A stretch of DNA of 64,000 nt from Apostichopus japonicus (lineage: Eukaryota > Echinodermata > Holothuroidea > Aspidochirotida > Stichopodidae): positions 15,269,077 through 15,333,076 of the forward strand of contig NC_092582.1 of NCBI RefSeq assembly GCF_037975245.1, read 5' to 3'. A model generated the notes under the pieces. The model had not been told where the DNA came from. It did no database searches and saw nothing but the letters and a program-made list of their open reading frames with translations. Made by a program: the position numbers and the translations under genes. Each line of letters starts with the position of its first letter. The first letter of the stretch is position 1. Of the stretch, positions 25,801-40,918 are shown piece by piece.

Positions 25801-28800
25801 AGGGTTCTATTTAGTTTGTAAAATATTTGTAACATAAAAATTTGCCAAGTTTTCTGTGAACTGCCAGACCCTCATTAAGGAGTCCTGTCTTGTAGCACGG
25901 AACTTGACAGGTGTCCCTACTTGTTGTAAGCAAATACAGGGTGGAACTGTTTGGTTTCCCAGACACTGAATCATCAATTCCTGATGAATCCAGCTCATTT
26001 ATTAAAATTAAAATTAGATCTTTCAGCCACTGTTACACCAAAAGTCTTATCTAACCTGTCTATAATAGAGAACAACATTACTAGGAGTTTGTCCCACTTT
26101 TACAATTTACACAAGGCAAGCCCAGCCAGACGCCACAATACCCTGTATACTGTGTAAACAGGAATCACACCAAAATTTAACAAGTAGCAGGTAAGAGATT
26201 TCAAGGGTAAAAGTTTCAAGAAAATCATTTTTCTTTGTATGGGTTTATATAAGTGAACGAATAACCGAACAGTGATTGGCAAAATTGTAAAATAAGAATA
26301 TGAAAAGTGAACAAAAACTTTGGGCCCAAACAGGATTCAGAGCAGATTACGAACCAGTGCTCGGACATTGATCAAACTTCTTGAGTTAGACCATCAAGCT
26401 TTTTTTACAAAACTGACATATTGGGGGGGGGGGGGGGGAGGGGGGTAGCCATGCAAGCAATGTAATGGTGTTTAAATATGTGACCATTTTTGGTCTTCCT
26501 AGGCTATTATTTCGGGATGACATTGATTTCATTTTTAAAGTTTAGCTCAGTGCTTCTTGTTAAACATCAGAAGACTGTTTTGCTTATGAAAACAAAATAC
26601 TCACCAAGTCCCGGAGGCGACTCTGTATTCAAAATAGTTAGATCGTCTAAATTAGGATCCCACAAACTGGTCACTGTAAACTGCTTTCCTTCTTGACTGT
26701 GTTCTTGACGAACCTAATCAAGCAAGCCAAAAAAAGTTTTGTAGTTATCAACATATTTGGAACTGTCAGAGCTTCAACCATAAAGTTATGAAAGTTAGGG
26801 AGGGATCTTACAAGCGGCATTACTATGAGTGGACCAAAAACAGGCATAAAAAATTAAAGACGTTCCCTGGGACCCCTTGTAGTGCCCCCAGGACACCAAC
26901 AAGTTCAAAGATATTGACTATTATATCCAACCAATTGCAACTATATTGATAACGACCAGGCGCGTAGCCAATGGGGGCATATTTTTTGTATTTTTTTATG
27001 ATATCGCTAGTAATTTCAAAATAACAAATGCTTAGATGCAACTTACAAGGCCTGGTAAGTGCCATCATGGTAGCATTTTTGGTCAATTTTTTTTATGTAA
27101 GCTTTGCGCCAACTCATGGTGGCGCTACGCTTAGATAGTTTGCCTACAGACTTTGCCACTCCCCCCTTGGCAAATTCCTCACTACGCCCCTGATAATAAC
27201 GACGGTCCTTTATACAAATGAGATTAATATTCTTCAATCCACAAGTACACACTTGAAAAGGTTGACAACTTCCTTCTTCCCTTCCTGTTCCTCTTTCATA
27301 CCATTCTCTATATATCCCATTCACAGAAACACTGATGTTATTATAAATACATCTGCAACACAGTGCAGTTGCAAACCAGGAACAAATTCCTTATGCCTCC
27401 TTAACTTCCCTCTTTATCCAATTCACAAGCAAACAAACGTATTCATACATTTACTTCCCCCTGCTTAAAAACACACAAACACACACTGACACAGAAACAG
27501 ACAATCACAGGTTACCAGATATGAAAGTCATGATGGTCTTTCTCAAGACCAAACCAGGTTTTTATGGTTGAAGTCTATGATGCCTGTTACACACCAATGA
27601 CGATGTTATGTAAAAGCTACCAGTAGTAGGCCTTACTGTGATATCCTTCGGTGTTAGGTAAGGGTACGAATAAAGAATGAGCAAAGAGGCATAGGGCAAA
27701 CAAGAGACGTGTGTTATGAAGCTCTACGTACTATATTCTAATCCTCATATCTGTCCGTTATCGTCCAATACGGTAAACAGAGTTAATAACAGAAAGGTGG
27801 CGGTATACAACTTCATGTTTACTACATTACACTAACCAATCACACTAAGTGTACACATCCAAAGTTGAACATTCTGGACGAAAAATGTTCTTTTTTTGCC
27901 AAAAGAGGAAACCTTTTCATGAGTTGTCGTGAAAATAAAACTTCTTCGTGAGTAGTCATGAAAACGAGAATTGTTCAACTAAGGATTTTCCTCACTCTTC
28001 CTTTAGGGTTAAACTTAAAAATGCAACAACTTTCAAGACCCCAAGATAGAGGTTTTCAACTTTCTCTACATTTTGCACTCTTTTTCCAATTTTTTCAGAC
28101 TCCCTTGGAACCATGTGATAGAAAGGATCACTTCTTTTTGTTAACCTCTTTTAATTAAAATAAAATAAAACTGTTAGCAAACTGCTTATCCACTAGAGAG
28201 CCTGTGTAATAGAATGTGTAAAAGTAAGTTGGCCTGACGTTTCGATCCTAGCAGGATCTTCTTCAGAGGCTAAAAAAAAGCCTCTGAAGAAGATCCTGCT
28301 AGGATCGAAACGTCAGGCCAACTTACTTTTACACACTCTTTTAATTAAATCTCTTGTCCCAACATTTTTGTGGGGGGGGGAGGCAAAGAATACAAGTGAT
28401 ATTTGAAATATGGAGCATTTATGTTTTTGGATGGGGCTGTTTTGTTCATCAATCTCATTGATTCTTCTATTGCAATTTTCAATACGACTGGACAGATAAA
28501 TCTTACCACATCTAGAAGATGAAGGTCTCTATCTGGGACATTCCTCCCTGGACAGATGAGGACACCAAAACATCTACAAGAAACGAGAAAAGGGACGGGT
28601 AAAACTATATTACCGACCCGACAGGGAAGTATTTATCCAGTATCGCATCGCTAAATGCCATGCAAAATGGTCGAATTGTTAAAAGGAAAAAGATTTATAG
28701 CTGGGGTTTTTTCTCTTTAAAACAGAAACCATAGCATTTTTTATAAGACACAATACTCAGGGACTTCAAAACTGCTACACAAAAGTTGAACATATAATTA

Positions 28801-31800
28801 TTCCCTGCCTGACTCATGATATTCATCTGCAATACTCCTTTAATTGTCAAAATCAAGGATGATGTCATATCCAAAGTCCAACCTAATTGTAAAATACTTA
28901 GCTTATTTTGTAAGGAAACAAATCGCTCAAACAGGTAAGGAAAAAATAGTATCCCATTTTGACGATATTCTGGTGAATAGGATGGTTAATACGCGAGTAT
29001 AACTCGTGGGCTTGAAGAGGAACACGAACCATATACAGTATGGTAAAATTAAAGAGTGCGATGAAAATGTGTTTTTAACCATATAAGGTTAGTTTATATC
29101 CATTGCCTGCAATAAATACTGGAGTATGAACCACTCTTTAATGACAAGACTGAAGACTTGAGAAAGTCTAACTATGACATCATCGAGCCACCTACTCTTG
29201 AATACACTTTAATGCCTTTCCCTGATTTGCAGTATTTCGTTCATTCTACTTCATTAGTTATTAGGATTTGTACTTCCTGATCGAATAATACTGAAGTATT
29301 CAGTAAGACCTAATATTGGCATTGCTTTCAATAACAACATGTTTACATTTAACATGAAAATGTGAAAAGATATACAAAAGGGAAAAGCCAAAGATTTTAC
29401 CATCTACTGGCATGACAACGGTCACACATTGATATTAAAACGGCAGCGTCCGATATGACTTTAAACTATCTCCAAAATGGAGGAGAAGGGGGGGGGAGCA
29501 TAGTACAATTTTTAATTTTTTATATGTGTCCCTCTACAAGAATCCACACTTGAAAACAAAAAGTTTGGAACAAATTTTTGTAGAACACTTGAAGTAAAAC
29601 TGAGACTTGGTGAGAGAATATGAAAACCTTATTTTCTGTTCTCAGAGAGGCAAACAGTTCAACATATGGCCTCCTGGTTGCTATTAGCCTCAATGCTTCA
29701 CTGTTCAAATGCAGCTGCTTTTATTTAATGCTTGAATGTGGCACATGTAATTTGTTTTTGTCTTTTTGGGAGGGGGGGTGTTTTTTTTGTGTTTTTTTTT
29801 TTGGTTTCTGAATAATATTTTTGTATTAAGACATTTATTAATACAATATGCTTCTTATGTTTATGGTGATGAGTTCCACCCAAAGATAGGATTCCATGGA
29901 AACCCCAAAATTGACAGTAAGATGAGAAGATTCCATAGGAGGGAGCATAACACCAAAACATCATCTGTAAAGATTACGGCAAATAAGTTCATTTTCGACG
30001 AAGATTAAACTCGTTCTCCTGACGGCTATTCTGCAAGATATAGAATCCTGAACAAGCCATGCATAGTTCTGTACATGGTATATTTTAACCCACTTTTATA
30101 ATAAAATTTAAAAAAAACTTTGACAGAAGATTTGCAAAGATTAAGAAACATTTTTTTTTTTACCTTTCAATGTTTAAACTTTTGGAATTAGTTGGTTGGA
30201 CCGTGACGATGATTTCCTTCCTAGCTCCCTGTCGCATCTTAAAGCACCGGTTATCTCGCGGGATGGGCGAGAAACTACCCCTCCCGTCATCCTCTCTGAT
30301 GTCTACGAAGACTGGAACGGTGAGATTCAGGATCTTCTCTCTGGCCACCGGTCGGACGTGCATCGAGCTCTCCACGGACTGAGGACTTCGTGGAACTCTG
30401 AAGAACGCTTGCTTGAAGCAGGACAGCACTTTCTGTACCTTCATTGAACAAAGAGGAGAGACGAGGTATATGTTAACGAAAGGAAGGTGGGTTACATGGC
30501 AGTGGTGTGTCTAGTTTTGACGGTAATTTCCAAAATTTTCATTAAGATTGGCAACGATAAGAGATTCTTCATACGTCTTCACTTGGGTCTCATCGATCAA
30601 ACTTTAAGAACCTTTTTATTACTGACTTGATTTGCTTGGTATCATTTATAGTCCTCCAATATTAAAAAGCAATGACCTAATTTATATTTCTGTACTTTGA
30701 TTGCCGGTACGAAAACTTGCCAGATTGAATTATCAGAGAAGCTGTAATATTATGAGAACACCATCGACTATGGATGCCAACCCAGAAGTTGAGTTTAAAT
30801 TATATTACATATTTCCATGTTTGTTAATCCACTGAAAAGTAAGGTCATTACCACCATGACGAATCAAGTTCTCTAATATGAAAAAATATGAACCAGAAAG
30901 CCAACATGTTTTGCCAATCCTTGGCTGCATTGTAAATATTTAGAAACACCTGTAAATTTACACACACGGTTCTTGTACTACTGTACTCCAGAAACTAAAA
31001 TGATCTTCCCCACAATGTACAGTCCTTTTTGGGCTATAATTGTGTTCACAAGCTACGATGTCACATACACAAACACTCACATATTCAGACTGAGGACCCC
31101 ATTGTTTTTTACCATTGTTCCAATCCACCTACCATAACCTTAACAATACCCCTTAACAATGGAATTGTTCTGAGGACATAGGGTGTGTTTTTATTTTTCA
31201 AATGACATGTGAGGACTTAGAATTCTTTTGTTCAAGTCCTCAGTCTGAATGTAAAACAAAGTGTATAATCACACACAAACACACAGACTACCACCACAGT
31301 CTTTGGCAAGGAATAAAGAAGAAGTTATGTAATATTTGATCTGATCTTATTATTTGGAAGTGCTCAAGTAACCAAAACTGTCTGACACATCATATTTGCA
31401 AAGATGCAAAAAATGTTTCATTTATCTCTGCTGCTTATGGTTTGCTGGACACTACAGATTGGTCCTATATGAAAATCAAAGCTTTCTCCATTTATTAGAC
31501 TTAAATCTTCCAATGACAAGACTGCATACAATTCAATCATTCATTAAATAAAACAGTTTGTATTGAAATAATGTTGGTAAGCTTTGGATTGGAGAAAGAT
31601 GGTACCAAACAACAAACTTCCCCCCTATAAGACTTGATTTTGTGTAAACTATTCCATAGACTAGATCATGTATCCTTCAATTTATAGCAGCAAACAATTA
31701 CTGAAACTATCAACACCTGCCACCAAAATAAGAACCAGAAAAAGATGGCCAGTTTGTGCCATCACTCAGACAACAGATGTATTCAACTGCACGACTCTCA

Positions 31801-34800
31801 TAGTAAAACTCATCTGATGGTACTTTTGAAGCAAATATTGCCACTAGGTTCGTCACACTATGCAAACACTCTGATGGGGAGATAACATCTTGTTTTATTC
31901 TTCCTACACAGATCTTAATTAGTTAACTTGCTAATCGACATTTTCTCAGTCGAGCTCATTATCAAATGAGAACATCAGTGAGATAAATAAGCTTGACATA
32001 CTTGTCAGGTGTATGGACAAAGCCACATTTCAACCGACAGTTTATAACTCATCCAGTGGGCAGAATGTTTTTTTGTTTTTTTTAACGACAACAATTTTCC
32101 GGCTTCACAATGTCACTACATTTTGAATATATGTCCTGTTATTTTATCACCACTATGAAAGCCTGGTTGGTAAAGTAAACACTGCTGCTAGAAATGACTT
32201 CATAAGACTAGCTAAGAATATACATAGTTCTAAAGATCACCCACTTCACTCCCAGTTGATCTCTCCGTGCCATAGAACAAACAAGTACAATCTACGAAAT
32301 CCTACTATCTTGCCAACTTTTAGAATCATGCTTTTTAAGAACTCATTTATCTACAGAGCAGCCATTTATATTTAAAATGGGTTCTTAGAATCTCTGTTTT
32401 AATCCTTTTAATCTTTCAACCTTCTAATCCTCCATCTTATTTCTTATTTGTTCATGCTTTCATGATTGTACATTTTACGTCTTTTGTGTATCATTATTAT
32501 ATGTCCTATTTATAAATTTTGTAATTTATACTGGAATAAAGAAATTGAAATTGAATATTACAAAGGGACCTGTTATATCCTCAGTGGCAAGACTTCGGTT
32601 TTATCTGTTTGGGCAAGTGGTACTTCATTACCATCTTACAATCACCTACAGCAGCTTACTGACTCTGGTCGGGTTTCTTAACTTTGAAACTTTTAAGAAC
32701 ACAACATTCCACACTGAATATGAAGAACTCTTCTCCCATGTCATAAAACCCTTTAACATTGCAGATGGTTTGTGTACAGTGATCACATTAAATACTGTGT
32801 GATTGGCTTTAAACATTTGCAATGATAACATTTTGAACTCACTAAAGTGTATCCACATACCAGGTATGATCTTAATCTCAGATAATCTCTTTGTAGTTAC
32901 ACTGTCTAACACATTTTCAGACTTCCCCCACTGATGACCTCAAACGACCTTTGACTTCTCCAACGATGGATAAAAATTCTTGTATATTCACTAAAAATAG
33001 ATCTGCATACCAAGTATGAATTTCAATGCAGTTTCACTTTCAGGGTTTAATATCATTGCTCACACTGTTTTACACTTCCGACATCTGGTTAACTCTTCTG
33101 ACCTTTGACCTCTACAAAACCCAGATGTTAATCCTTCATGTAATATTTGAGTTATCCTGTTTACAAGCCAAGGACATCACATGTAAACACAAACCACAGA
33201 CATAAACTCACACTAATCCCATTGCATATATACATTCCTTTTGCCCCTGGGAAGAAGTAAAAAACCAAGAATTTTATTAGACTTGTAAGGGTTCTCCAGC
33301 AAGCATAGAAGGTTTTTGTATCAATCAATGATGCTAGATTTTAAAGACTTACCGCTTCGGGATTTTCACATCTAAAGACGTGACATTGGAATAGTTGACT
33401 ATCTTTGGAGCCGTGACTACACGTGAAAGCAAAACAGTCGGACTCTGCGCCGGACTCCAGACCTCGACAGCAGAACAAGATTTTCGTGATGCGGAAGTGC
33501 GAAATCTCCGAACGACCGTCTCGTTCCAATAATCTGTGAAGCCAAAATTTCAATTTTATTGTGCTGCAAAAATCAATGTAGTTGGAGGCAGTAGAAAATC
33601 AATTACCAACGATATATAGAAACGATTTTAACCTTTTTGCCTTTACAAAGATTTTTCATTTACCCCTGGGAATAATTTTGTGTCTCTTATAGGCCTGGAA
33701 GGTAGTTATTTTCATGATGCAAAGCGGTCACATGATGACACCAGAGGCAGGTCATATATATGTCGACACGTCAGTATGTTTGGTAACCCTTGGCAGGTGT
33801 GGCATCTCTGAAAGTGTCTACTCGAATAATAATACATGGCATCACACGACAGTGTGTGGCACCATACATGTCAGTGTATGCATACAGTACCATATATCAG
33901 TTATGTACAGTATGTAATATGTAAGATTACATATATGTATATGGTACAGTATTAATGTAATGTTTCTGTTACCACTGGCATACATGTCAGTATGTGTGGT
34001 AACCATTGGCAGGTGGGGCACCTCTGAAAGTGTCTACTTGCATTATAAGTTCATGGCATCACACAACAGTGTGTGGCACCATACATGTCAGGGGATTGCA
34101 TACAATACTATATATCAGTTATGTACAGTATGTAATATGAAAGAATACATATATGGTACAGTATACTAATGTAATGCATTTGTTGCCACTGGCAGACATA
34201 TATATATGTAGCCATGCTAGGTGGGATACCAATGAAGGTTAACCCAGGCTGCTAGGTGGGGTACTGTAACAATGAAGGTTTACCCCTGCTAGGTGGGGTA
34301 CCAATGAAGATATGGGCCATTCCACACTAATGGGGTACTAATTTGTGACATAGTGGGTGAAAATTAAAAGTCATAGGGAAAGCATGAAACTTGGTTTGAG
34401 TAATGACCTAGAGTCTATAGCAACTGTATATACCCTCAATGAGATAAGTTTTGGATAAGGTTGGCAATGACAGCCAAGCAAAGTATAATATATGGCGTGT
34501 ATTACGTACGTAACAAGGACAGATATCTGAGCATAAACAGGCCACAAACAACAATTGTACATGAGTTTTAACAGTTTTTGTTTATTGCAAACTTTGTAAT
34601 TATAACAATTAACAAAGACAAAATGGATCCAAGGGTGAAAAACTGGAAAAAATATGAATCTTTGATAATACAACGAGAGGGCATTTCAACATTCCCTATG
34701 CACAGAACAAATTTTAGTGCCACAAGTACCTTTTTCCCTGAGTATTTGTTACAATATATCTCACATCTTAATGAAAACCACTGCTAGAAGCTATAGTGCA

Positions 34801-37800
34801 GAAAATGATATGGACTTGCATAAAGGTAGGATGTATGGTTACCATGTTCAGGGTCTTACGTACGTAACAAGGACAGAATATTCTTCAATCTCCACATTAA
34901 TTTGTCATCAGAAATTCTATGGATTACAAATTATTATTTTCAATTGAATGTACATCTGGGCACTCATTTGTAGCTGTTTCTTTGCTGCTGTACTTTGGAA
35001 TTATCATGAAATTGTGATGATATATCATATCCTGTGGGAAACAACAACTTATCCAGAGTGGTCTGTTTAAGATTGTAAATGTCAGAGTCAAATTAAAGAA
35101 AAATTAAATAGTTGAATGAATAGCTGTAGGCTTGCATGTGATTAATTGCATATATCTAGCAAAGTTAAAAAGATACTACTTATACTGACACCTCTAATGT
35201 AGGTCATTGAATTCATTGTTGAACTGAAAATTGAATAGTTAACAATTGAATATTTATAAAATTCAATAATTTCAAAATTGCATATGAATAGTGAAAATCC
35301 TAAAATTTCATATAATGCAAGGATTGTTAAGCTGTAGACTTGAATACAGTATGTCAGAAATTTTAAATGAGTAAATAGTTGAATTCATAATTGTAAACTT
35401 GCATACCATTGGAAAGATATCAAATTACAAGAGGGTATTAGATACCAACAATATTATCACCAATGCAACACTAAAATGTACCAATATGTACACTAATATC
35501 ATGTTTGAAACATGGACAGACGAAAAACCATAAATTGTTTTTACTTTTTTATCAAACTGGCTAATGATTAAATGTTCACTTTTCAAACTTTCTGAAAATG
35601 TATCAGATGAAGTGGGATAGCCTCACATGTCATGGAATGGAATAAACATAAATTTGAAGCTGTTTTCAGAAAAAAATGCTAAAAAGGAAGCACACACTAT
35701 CACAAGCATATCTGACTGTTTCTTTTTGCTCTTTTCCATATAGTCAAGCATGCAGTATATTGAAGACAAGCAATCAAGCAAGAACCTAAAACATCTAAGA
35801 TTCCTGCAGAATAGATGCTGTCAACTGAAACTGTACACAGTACAATTAGCTAGATGGAAAGCCAGAGTGTACTTGTTAAAACTTTGAAATATATACAAAA
35901 TATGCATTATTTATGCTTTACCACTTTAGAGCTCAGCTTGTGTTATTGCTTTCATTTCAGCATATGTTTTCTCCACATTTTCAATTTCTTGCACAGAAAA
36001 TGGTCCACTGCCCACCAATGTAAGGGGTCCATCGATAACGAATTTGCCTAAAACCTTCTCAGAATCTGACCTTATAGGCCAATCATACATCTTAGATGCA
36101 CTGCAAACTCTATGGAGAAACTTAAACAGATATTCCTCCCCATCTTTCTCAAGCAATCGTCCAATATAGAATTTGTTGTCATAGAAGACAGCATAATACT
36201 CTTCAGGGCGAATTTCAATCCCTCATTGCTGTGGTTTTAGTAATGCCTCATGCTTGTTCTCTGGTAGGCAGACATCACAGAAGAGATCTTTTAAGACCTT
36301 TTCATTCAACACATCCAACTGTGTCTGGACAACTTCAGATTCATCATAATCTGTAATTTATGAAAAGACCAAAAAAAAAATTAAATAGGAAATATTCACT
36401 GGCTGTCTTCAATCTTGATGACTGCAATGACCAACCAAATGGTATGGGCAATCCATAACAACTATTCCAGCATTTTTCACGAAGAAGTGAACTGAAAGTC
36501 GACAACTCACCCCACCCTCACTTTTGATTAGAGTTCACTGATAAGGAGTTTCAATCTAATTAATGAAATCAAGGCCCTTAATAAAGTTGAGTGACATATC
36601 ATTTCCCATGAAAAGAAACACTGGAATATGCAACATCAAACATAACACTTCTGTTGATGCATTTTGTTTTTGATTCTGCAAATAGAAGGAAATCTCTTTC
36701 AATGTCATGTTGCTTAGCACTTAAAATTTAAGTAAAAAGGGACTGACCCACTTTGTTGGAAATTAGTATGCCACCTGCATTACCCACTTCAGATAAGTCC
36801 CCTGTCTCAGATCTTTCAGATGATGATTTACCCACAGTTGCTCCAGTTGCATTATCAGTTGCACTCTCAAGTGTACAGACCGGAATCTCATCCATCTCAG
36901 CGTGACCTACATCTGCAGCTTCCATATCACTGCTAGTAGTTGCTTCAAATGAAATCCCTTTAGCAGACATCTTGCGTTCACTCCAAGACTTCACAAACTC
37001 CAGATTGATGCACAGTGCTACTGAGTTCAGATCCTGACAGGGTGAACAGAAGCATGAAAGACGCCTTTTGTGCAATTAGTATGGAGAGATCCCAGCTACA
37101 GCATGCAACTTTCGTGTTCCAGCCACAATGTCAACATTTGTTCTGGTTGGCCTTTCCCTCTGTATATCACCTTCCTTCACTAAGTAAAAAGTACGACGAG
37201 AGTGGTTGCACGATCCATCTGGTTTCACTGGTGCCTTAGCAAGATTTTTGGAGCAGAAGTCATAGAACTCCCAGGGTCCATCAATGGTGATGTTGACATC
37301 AGACTTCACTGACCTTGTGACTGCATTTTTAACCACCCCCACCCTCTCCATCACATGGATTTTTTCCATGGCATGAGCCAAAGAAATGCCGCTCAACTTG
37401 CACGCCAAAATCTATCGAGATTCAAATCGAGATTTGTATTGTGCGCCACACCCATCAGTGAACTGGATCAGTCTGTTAAACTCCACTTTCCTCTCCACCT
37501 TCAGATGTGTGCAGGCCAGTTTACAGAAGTGGGTAACTGCATGTGTATCATGTATGATATCCTCGCTTCCTGAGACATGGTTTGACGATATTCTTTCACT
37601 CGCTCAGTCTCTTTAGCTTGATACTGAACATAACATTCCTGATCAGCTTTTATGCGGCCTCGATACCTGCGCATATACATTGCTGCATTGCTAAAACCAG
37701 TTGTTCGTTGTCCTTAAATATCCTCTAGTTGAGGTACCTTCCTGTTTAAGGAACGAAGGCGAATTTTCAGGCTCATCTTACCTGAGAAGAGAATAATTTG

Positions 37801-40800
37801 TAAAACAAAATATCCTGGAGCAAATAAGGTAACATTTTCCATTTTAATATGGAAGTTAAGGAAAGACAAAACTTGGTTTGTTTCAAAATACAGGAGAAAG
37901 TTGTAATCCATGGTATGGTAGAAGAAAGTTTCAAACCTTCAATACAGGAGTGTCAATTTCAATGGTGAAATTGTTGCCTCCATAAGCTTTTAAATTAAAG
38001 AGATTTGTCATCCACTGGAATTTGCCAATGATGTTATTTGTGTTTGATAACAGTTAGAGCTTACATGATAATTAAAAGCAGCCTGTAGGTAATTACGTGT
38101 AAAGACAGATGCACCTCATGCATATATTATATTGTAAGCTGCCTTAATATGGAAGAATGTTGTGTATGGAATTAGGCTGTTTTGAGATAAAGAATCAGGG
38201 GCAAGCTGCAATGAAAACTACCACCAGAATTTTTAATCAGAGGTCCCAAGATACTGACATTTGGTGGCTAACTCCCTAATTAGGCCAGCCTGTCCCTGAG
38301 AACAATAAATACACTGTGGGTTCTTTAGGTCATAGATAGTTCTTCTCATTAAAGCAATTACGATGAACATGCCCATTTTCAGTCCTCGCGGATCAAACAC
38401 AATGGTAAGTTTTAACTAGAAAGCAAGACGATACATGTTGATTGTCGTTTTTTGTTTGTACTAAAAATGAGAGTTGAATAAACAAAAATTTTTATTTTTT
38501 ATTTTTTAAATTAGACCTAGGCAGGCCTAGCCTACACATTATATGCATCAGTAATGAGAAAACCCAGTGTTAGGCTTCGCCTACGTGTCGGCCTAGTTGC
38601 AAATTAAAATACGTAATAAAACATGAAGCATCGTCAATTGTCTGTACTGCATTTGTTTAAAACCTAGGCTAGATCTGCACGAAAATATAACGCTACCCTT
38701 AACGTTAGGCTAGTAGGCCTAAGTTCGTACTCAACCAGGGAAGATACTAACGTTCGTAAAACAGACCGACTGGGCAAATATGTCTCACCACAGTTGGATT
38801 CGAACGTGAGCTTTTTCAATTGAAGCCTAGCATGCAGGTCTAACCTAATCTTTGCTTAATGAAATATTGTTAACTTTATATTTACGGAATCATCGTATGC
38901 ACTCAGTTCATTTACATCGGTACGTCGACATTAGATTATACATCAAAATACCGAAATCATGCTAACGTTCACACGAGTGACCGAATCTGAAATCTGTCTA
39001 CCAACAATTACGTTTGAACGTAGGCCTAGGCTAGTTCATTTTAACGAAACTGCTATTGAATTGCACTTCAATGCCAATGCGAGATGAACATTCGTGCCCA
39101 GTAAACATTTAGCAAGTTTCATGGTATTATCATGCACCTTTACATCGAACTAAATGAATAATGGAGGTCTTTTGCCAACGTTCGTAACTTCAGACATATT
39201 GGCTCAATCTGTCTGCAGTTACGTGCATTAGTTGTGTTTTCTGTCTCACGCAGTGCAATTATACCAAAGGGGGCAACTGCATCTACGAGTCCGCTCACCT
39301 AGCGGTGTAACAACTTTCACTTACTGAGTGAGAAATCTCTAAATTGAACCATACCTTGATCACATTGCAAAGTGCTTTATTTTCGGTAAAATTGGTAGTG
39401 ATTTCGAACGCTCGTAATTTGACTTGCGCTCGTAACTTACCGAGATTCAGAAGACAGATCACAAACTTCCCTCCATGGTTTTAAAAGTCGGTGGGTGACC
39501 AAGGGTTGTTGTTTTCTCTGAAATACGCATGCGCCCAAGGATGTTTATCATACTAAACACTCACATGATCGAATGCGCGATTTCCGTGAAAAGTGATGTA
39601 AAAGTACGTTCGAACGTAAGCTCTCTTGGACAGATTTTTTTAAAGCTAATTTGGCCGTCGTTTTCCGGGGGATTGGAACACTCAACTCCCTCAAAACCAT
39701 GTTCATTACTGAGATACGATGTTGTAACAAGGCACAACATTTTATCTCCGCCAAATGTTTTTAGATTACTTTACTCATGGGGCAAGTTACGCTCGTAACT
39801 GTTAGGACAGATGTCAATTACGAACGTTTATATATTTTTGTGTGGTCATTTTCTCAATTTTCACGAGTTGGACAAGAAAGAAGACAACAACAGCATTCAG
39901 ATGATTGAATTCTTTAATCATTATGATACATTACATTGGTCATTTTTGTAACTAAAACATAAAACAAGTGGATTAAAAATCTCCATTAATGCTCTGTCAC
40001 ATATTCCTTGCACAAATTGGTGAGACATGCAAAGAGTTTTTTTAAAATAATTACCAATGAATTGACATAAAGACTTTCAACTGTTAACACTATTTTGCAA
40101 TATTAAAGTATGGCATCAAATACTTCAAACCATGCAGTTTGTTACTGCCAGGAAGCTTTGTAGACCGATTTCCAACAAGGCTTTGCAGTAACATACATAA
40201 GTACCCTATTAGTGTGGAATGGCCCACATACATTCACAGTACATGTTGTATCACATGTCAGTGCACTTTGATATGGTACCATAGACTGTCAGACTTTATG
40301 GAACCACAGGGTAGGATTTACTGCACTAACAGCCTGTAGACATGTATGTAGGTCACAATGATACTCAGTAGTCTTTCAATTCAAGCATATAAAATCAATG
40401 GTGAAAAACAACAGGTTACCCTTATAGGCTCTGCATGGTTGCACAATCACAATGGAGATAGTGAAGAGCTCTGAGAGCTTGTTGCACTGAGTAAGGTGGA
40501 GGCATACACTTTCCATGTAGACACACTTTTGAGTCTGTACGGTGGTCCTTATGTTTATCAATGCCGAGTAGATGCAAAATGTAACTCACTTCGGAGAGTA
40601 TATATACCATAACTGAGAAACCTGACAGTGAACTTTGTCAGATACCAAACACAATGAGGAAAGAAATAAGACAGAGGGTGTCTCAACAGAGACCTGCCCC
40701 CATGCTAGACTGGTACAATCAATCAATCAGGGCAAATATATTACCTCCCCTACCACCCCCCCCCTCTTTATATTAGCTATATCTTGGATTATAAAACCAG

Positions 40801-40875
40801 CCATGAGACAAAACCCAACCATCACGATGAATCTACATGATAGAGATAACTGCCAGGAACAACCCTTCCCCCCTC

Positions 40876-40918
<43 letters not shown>

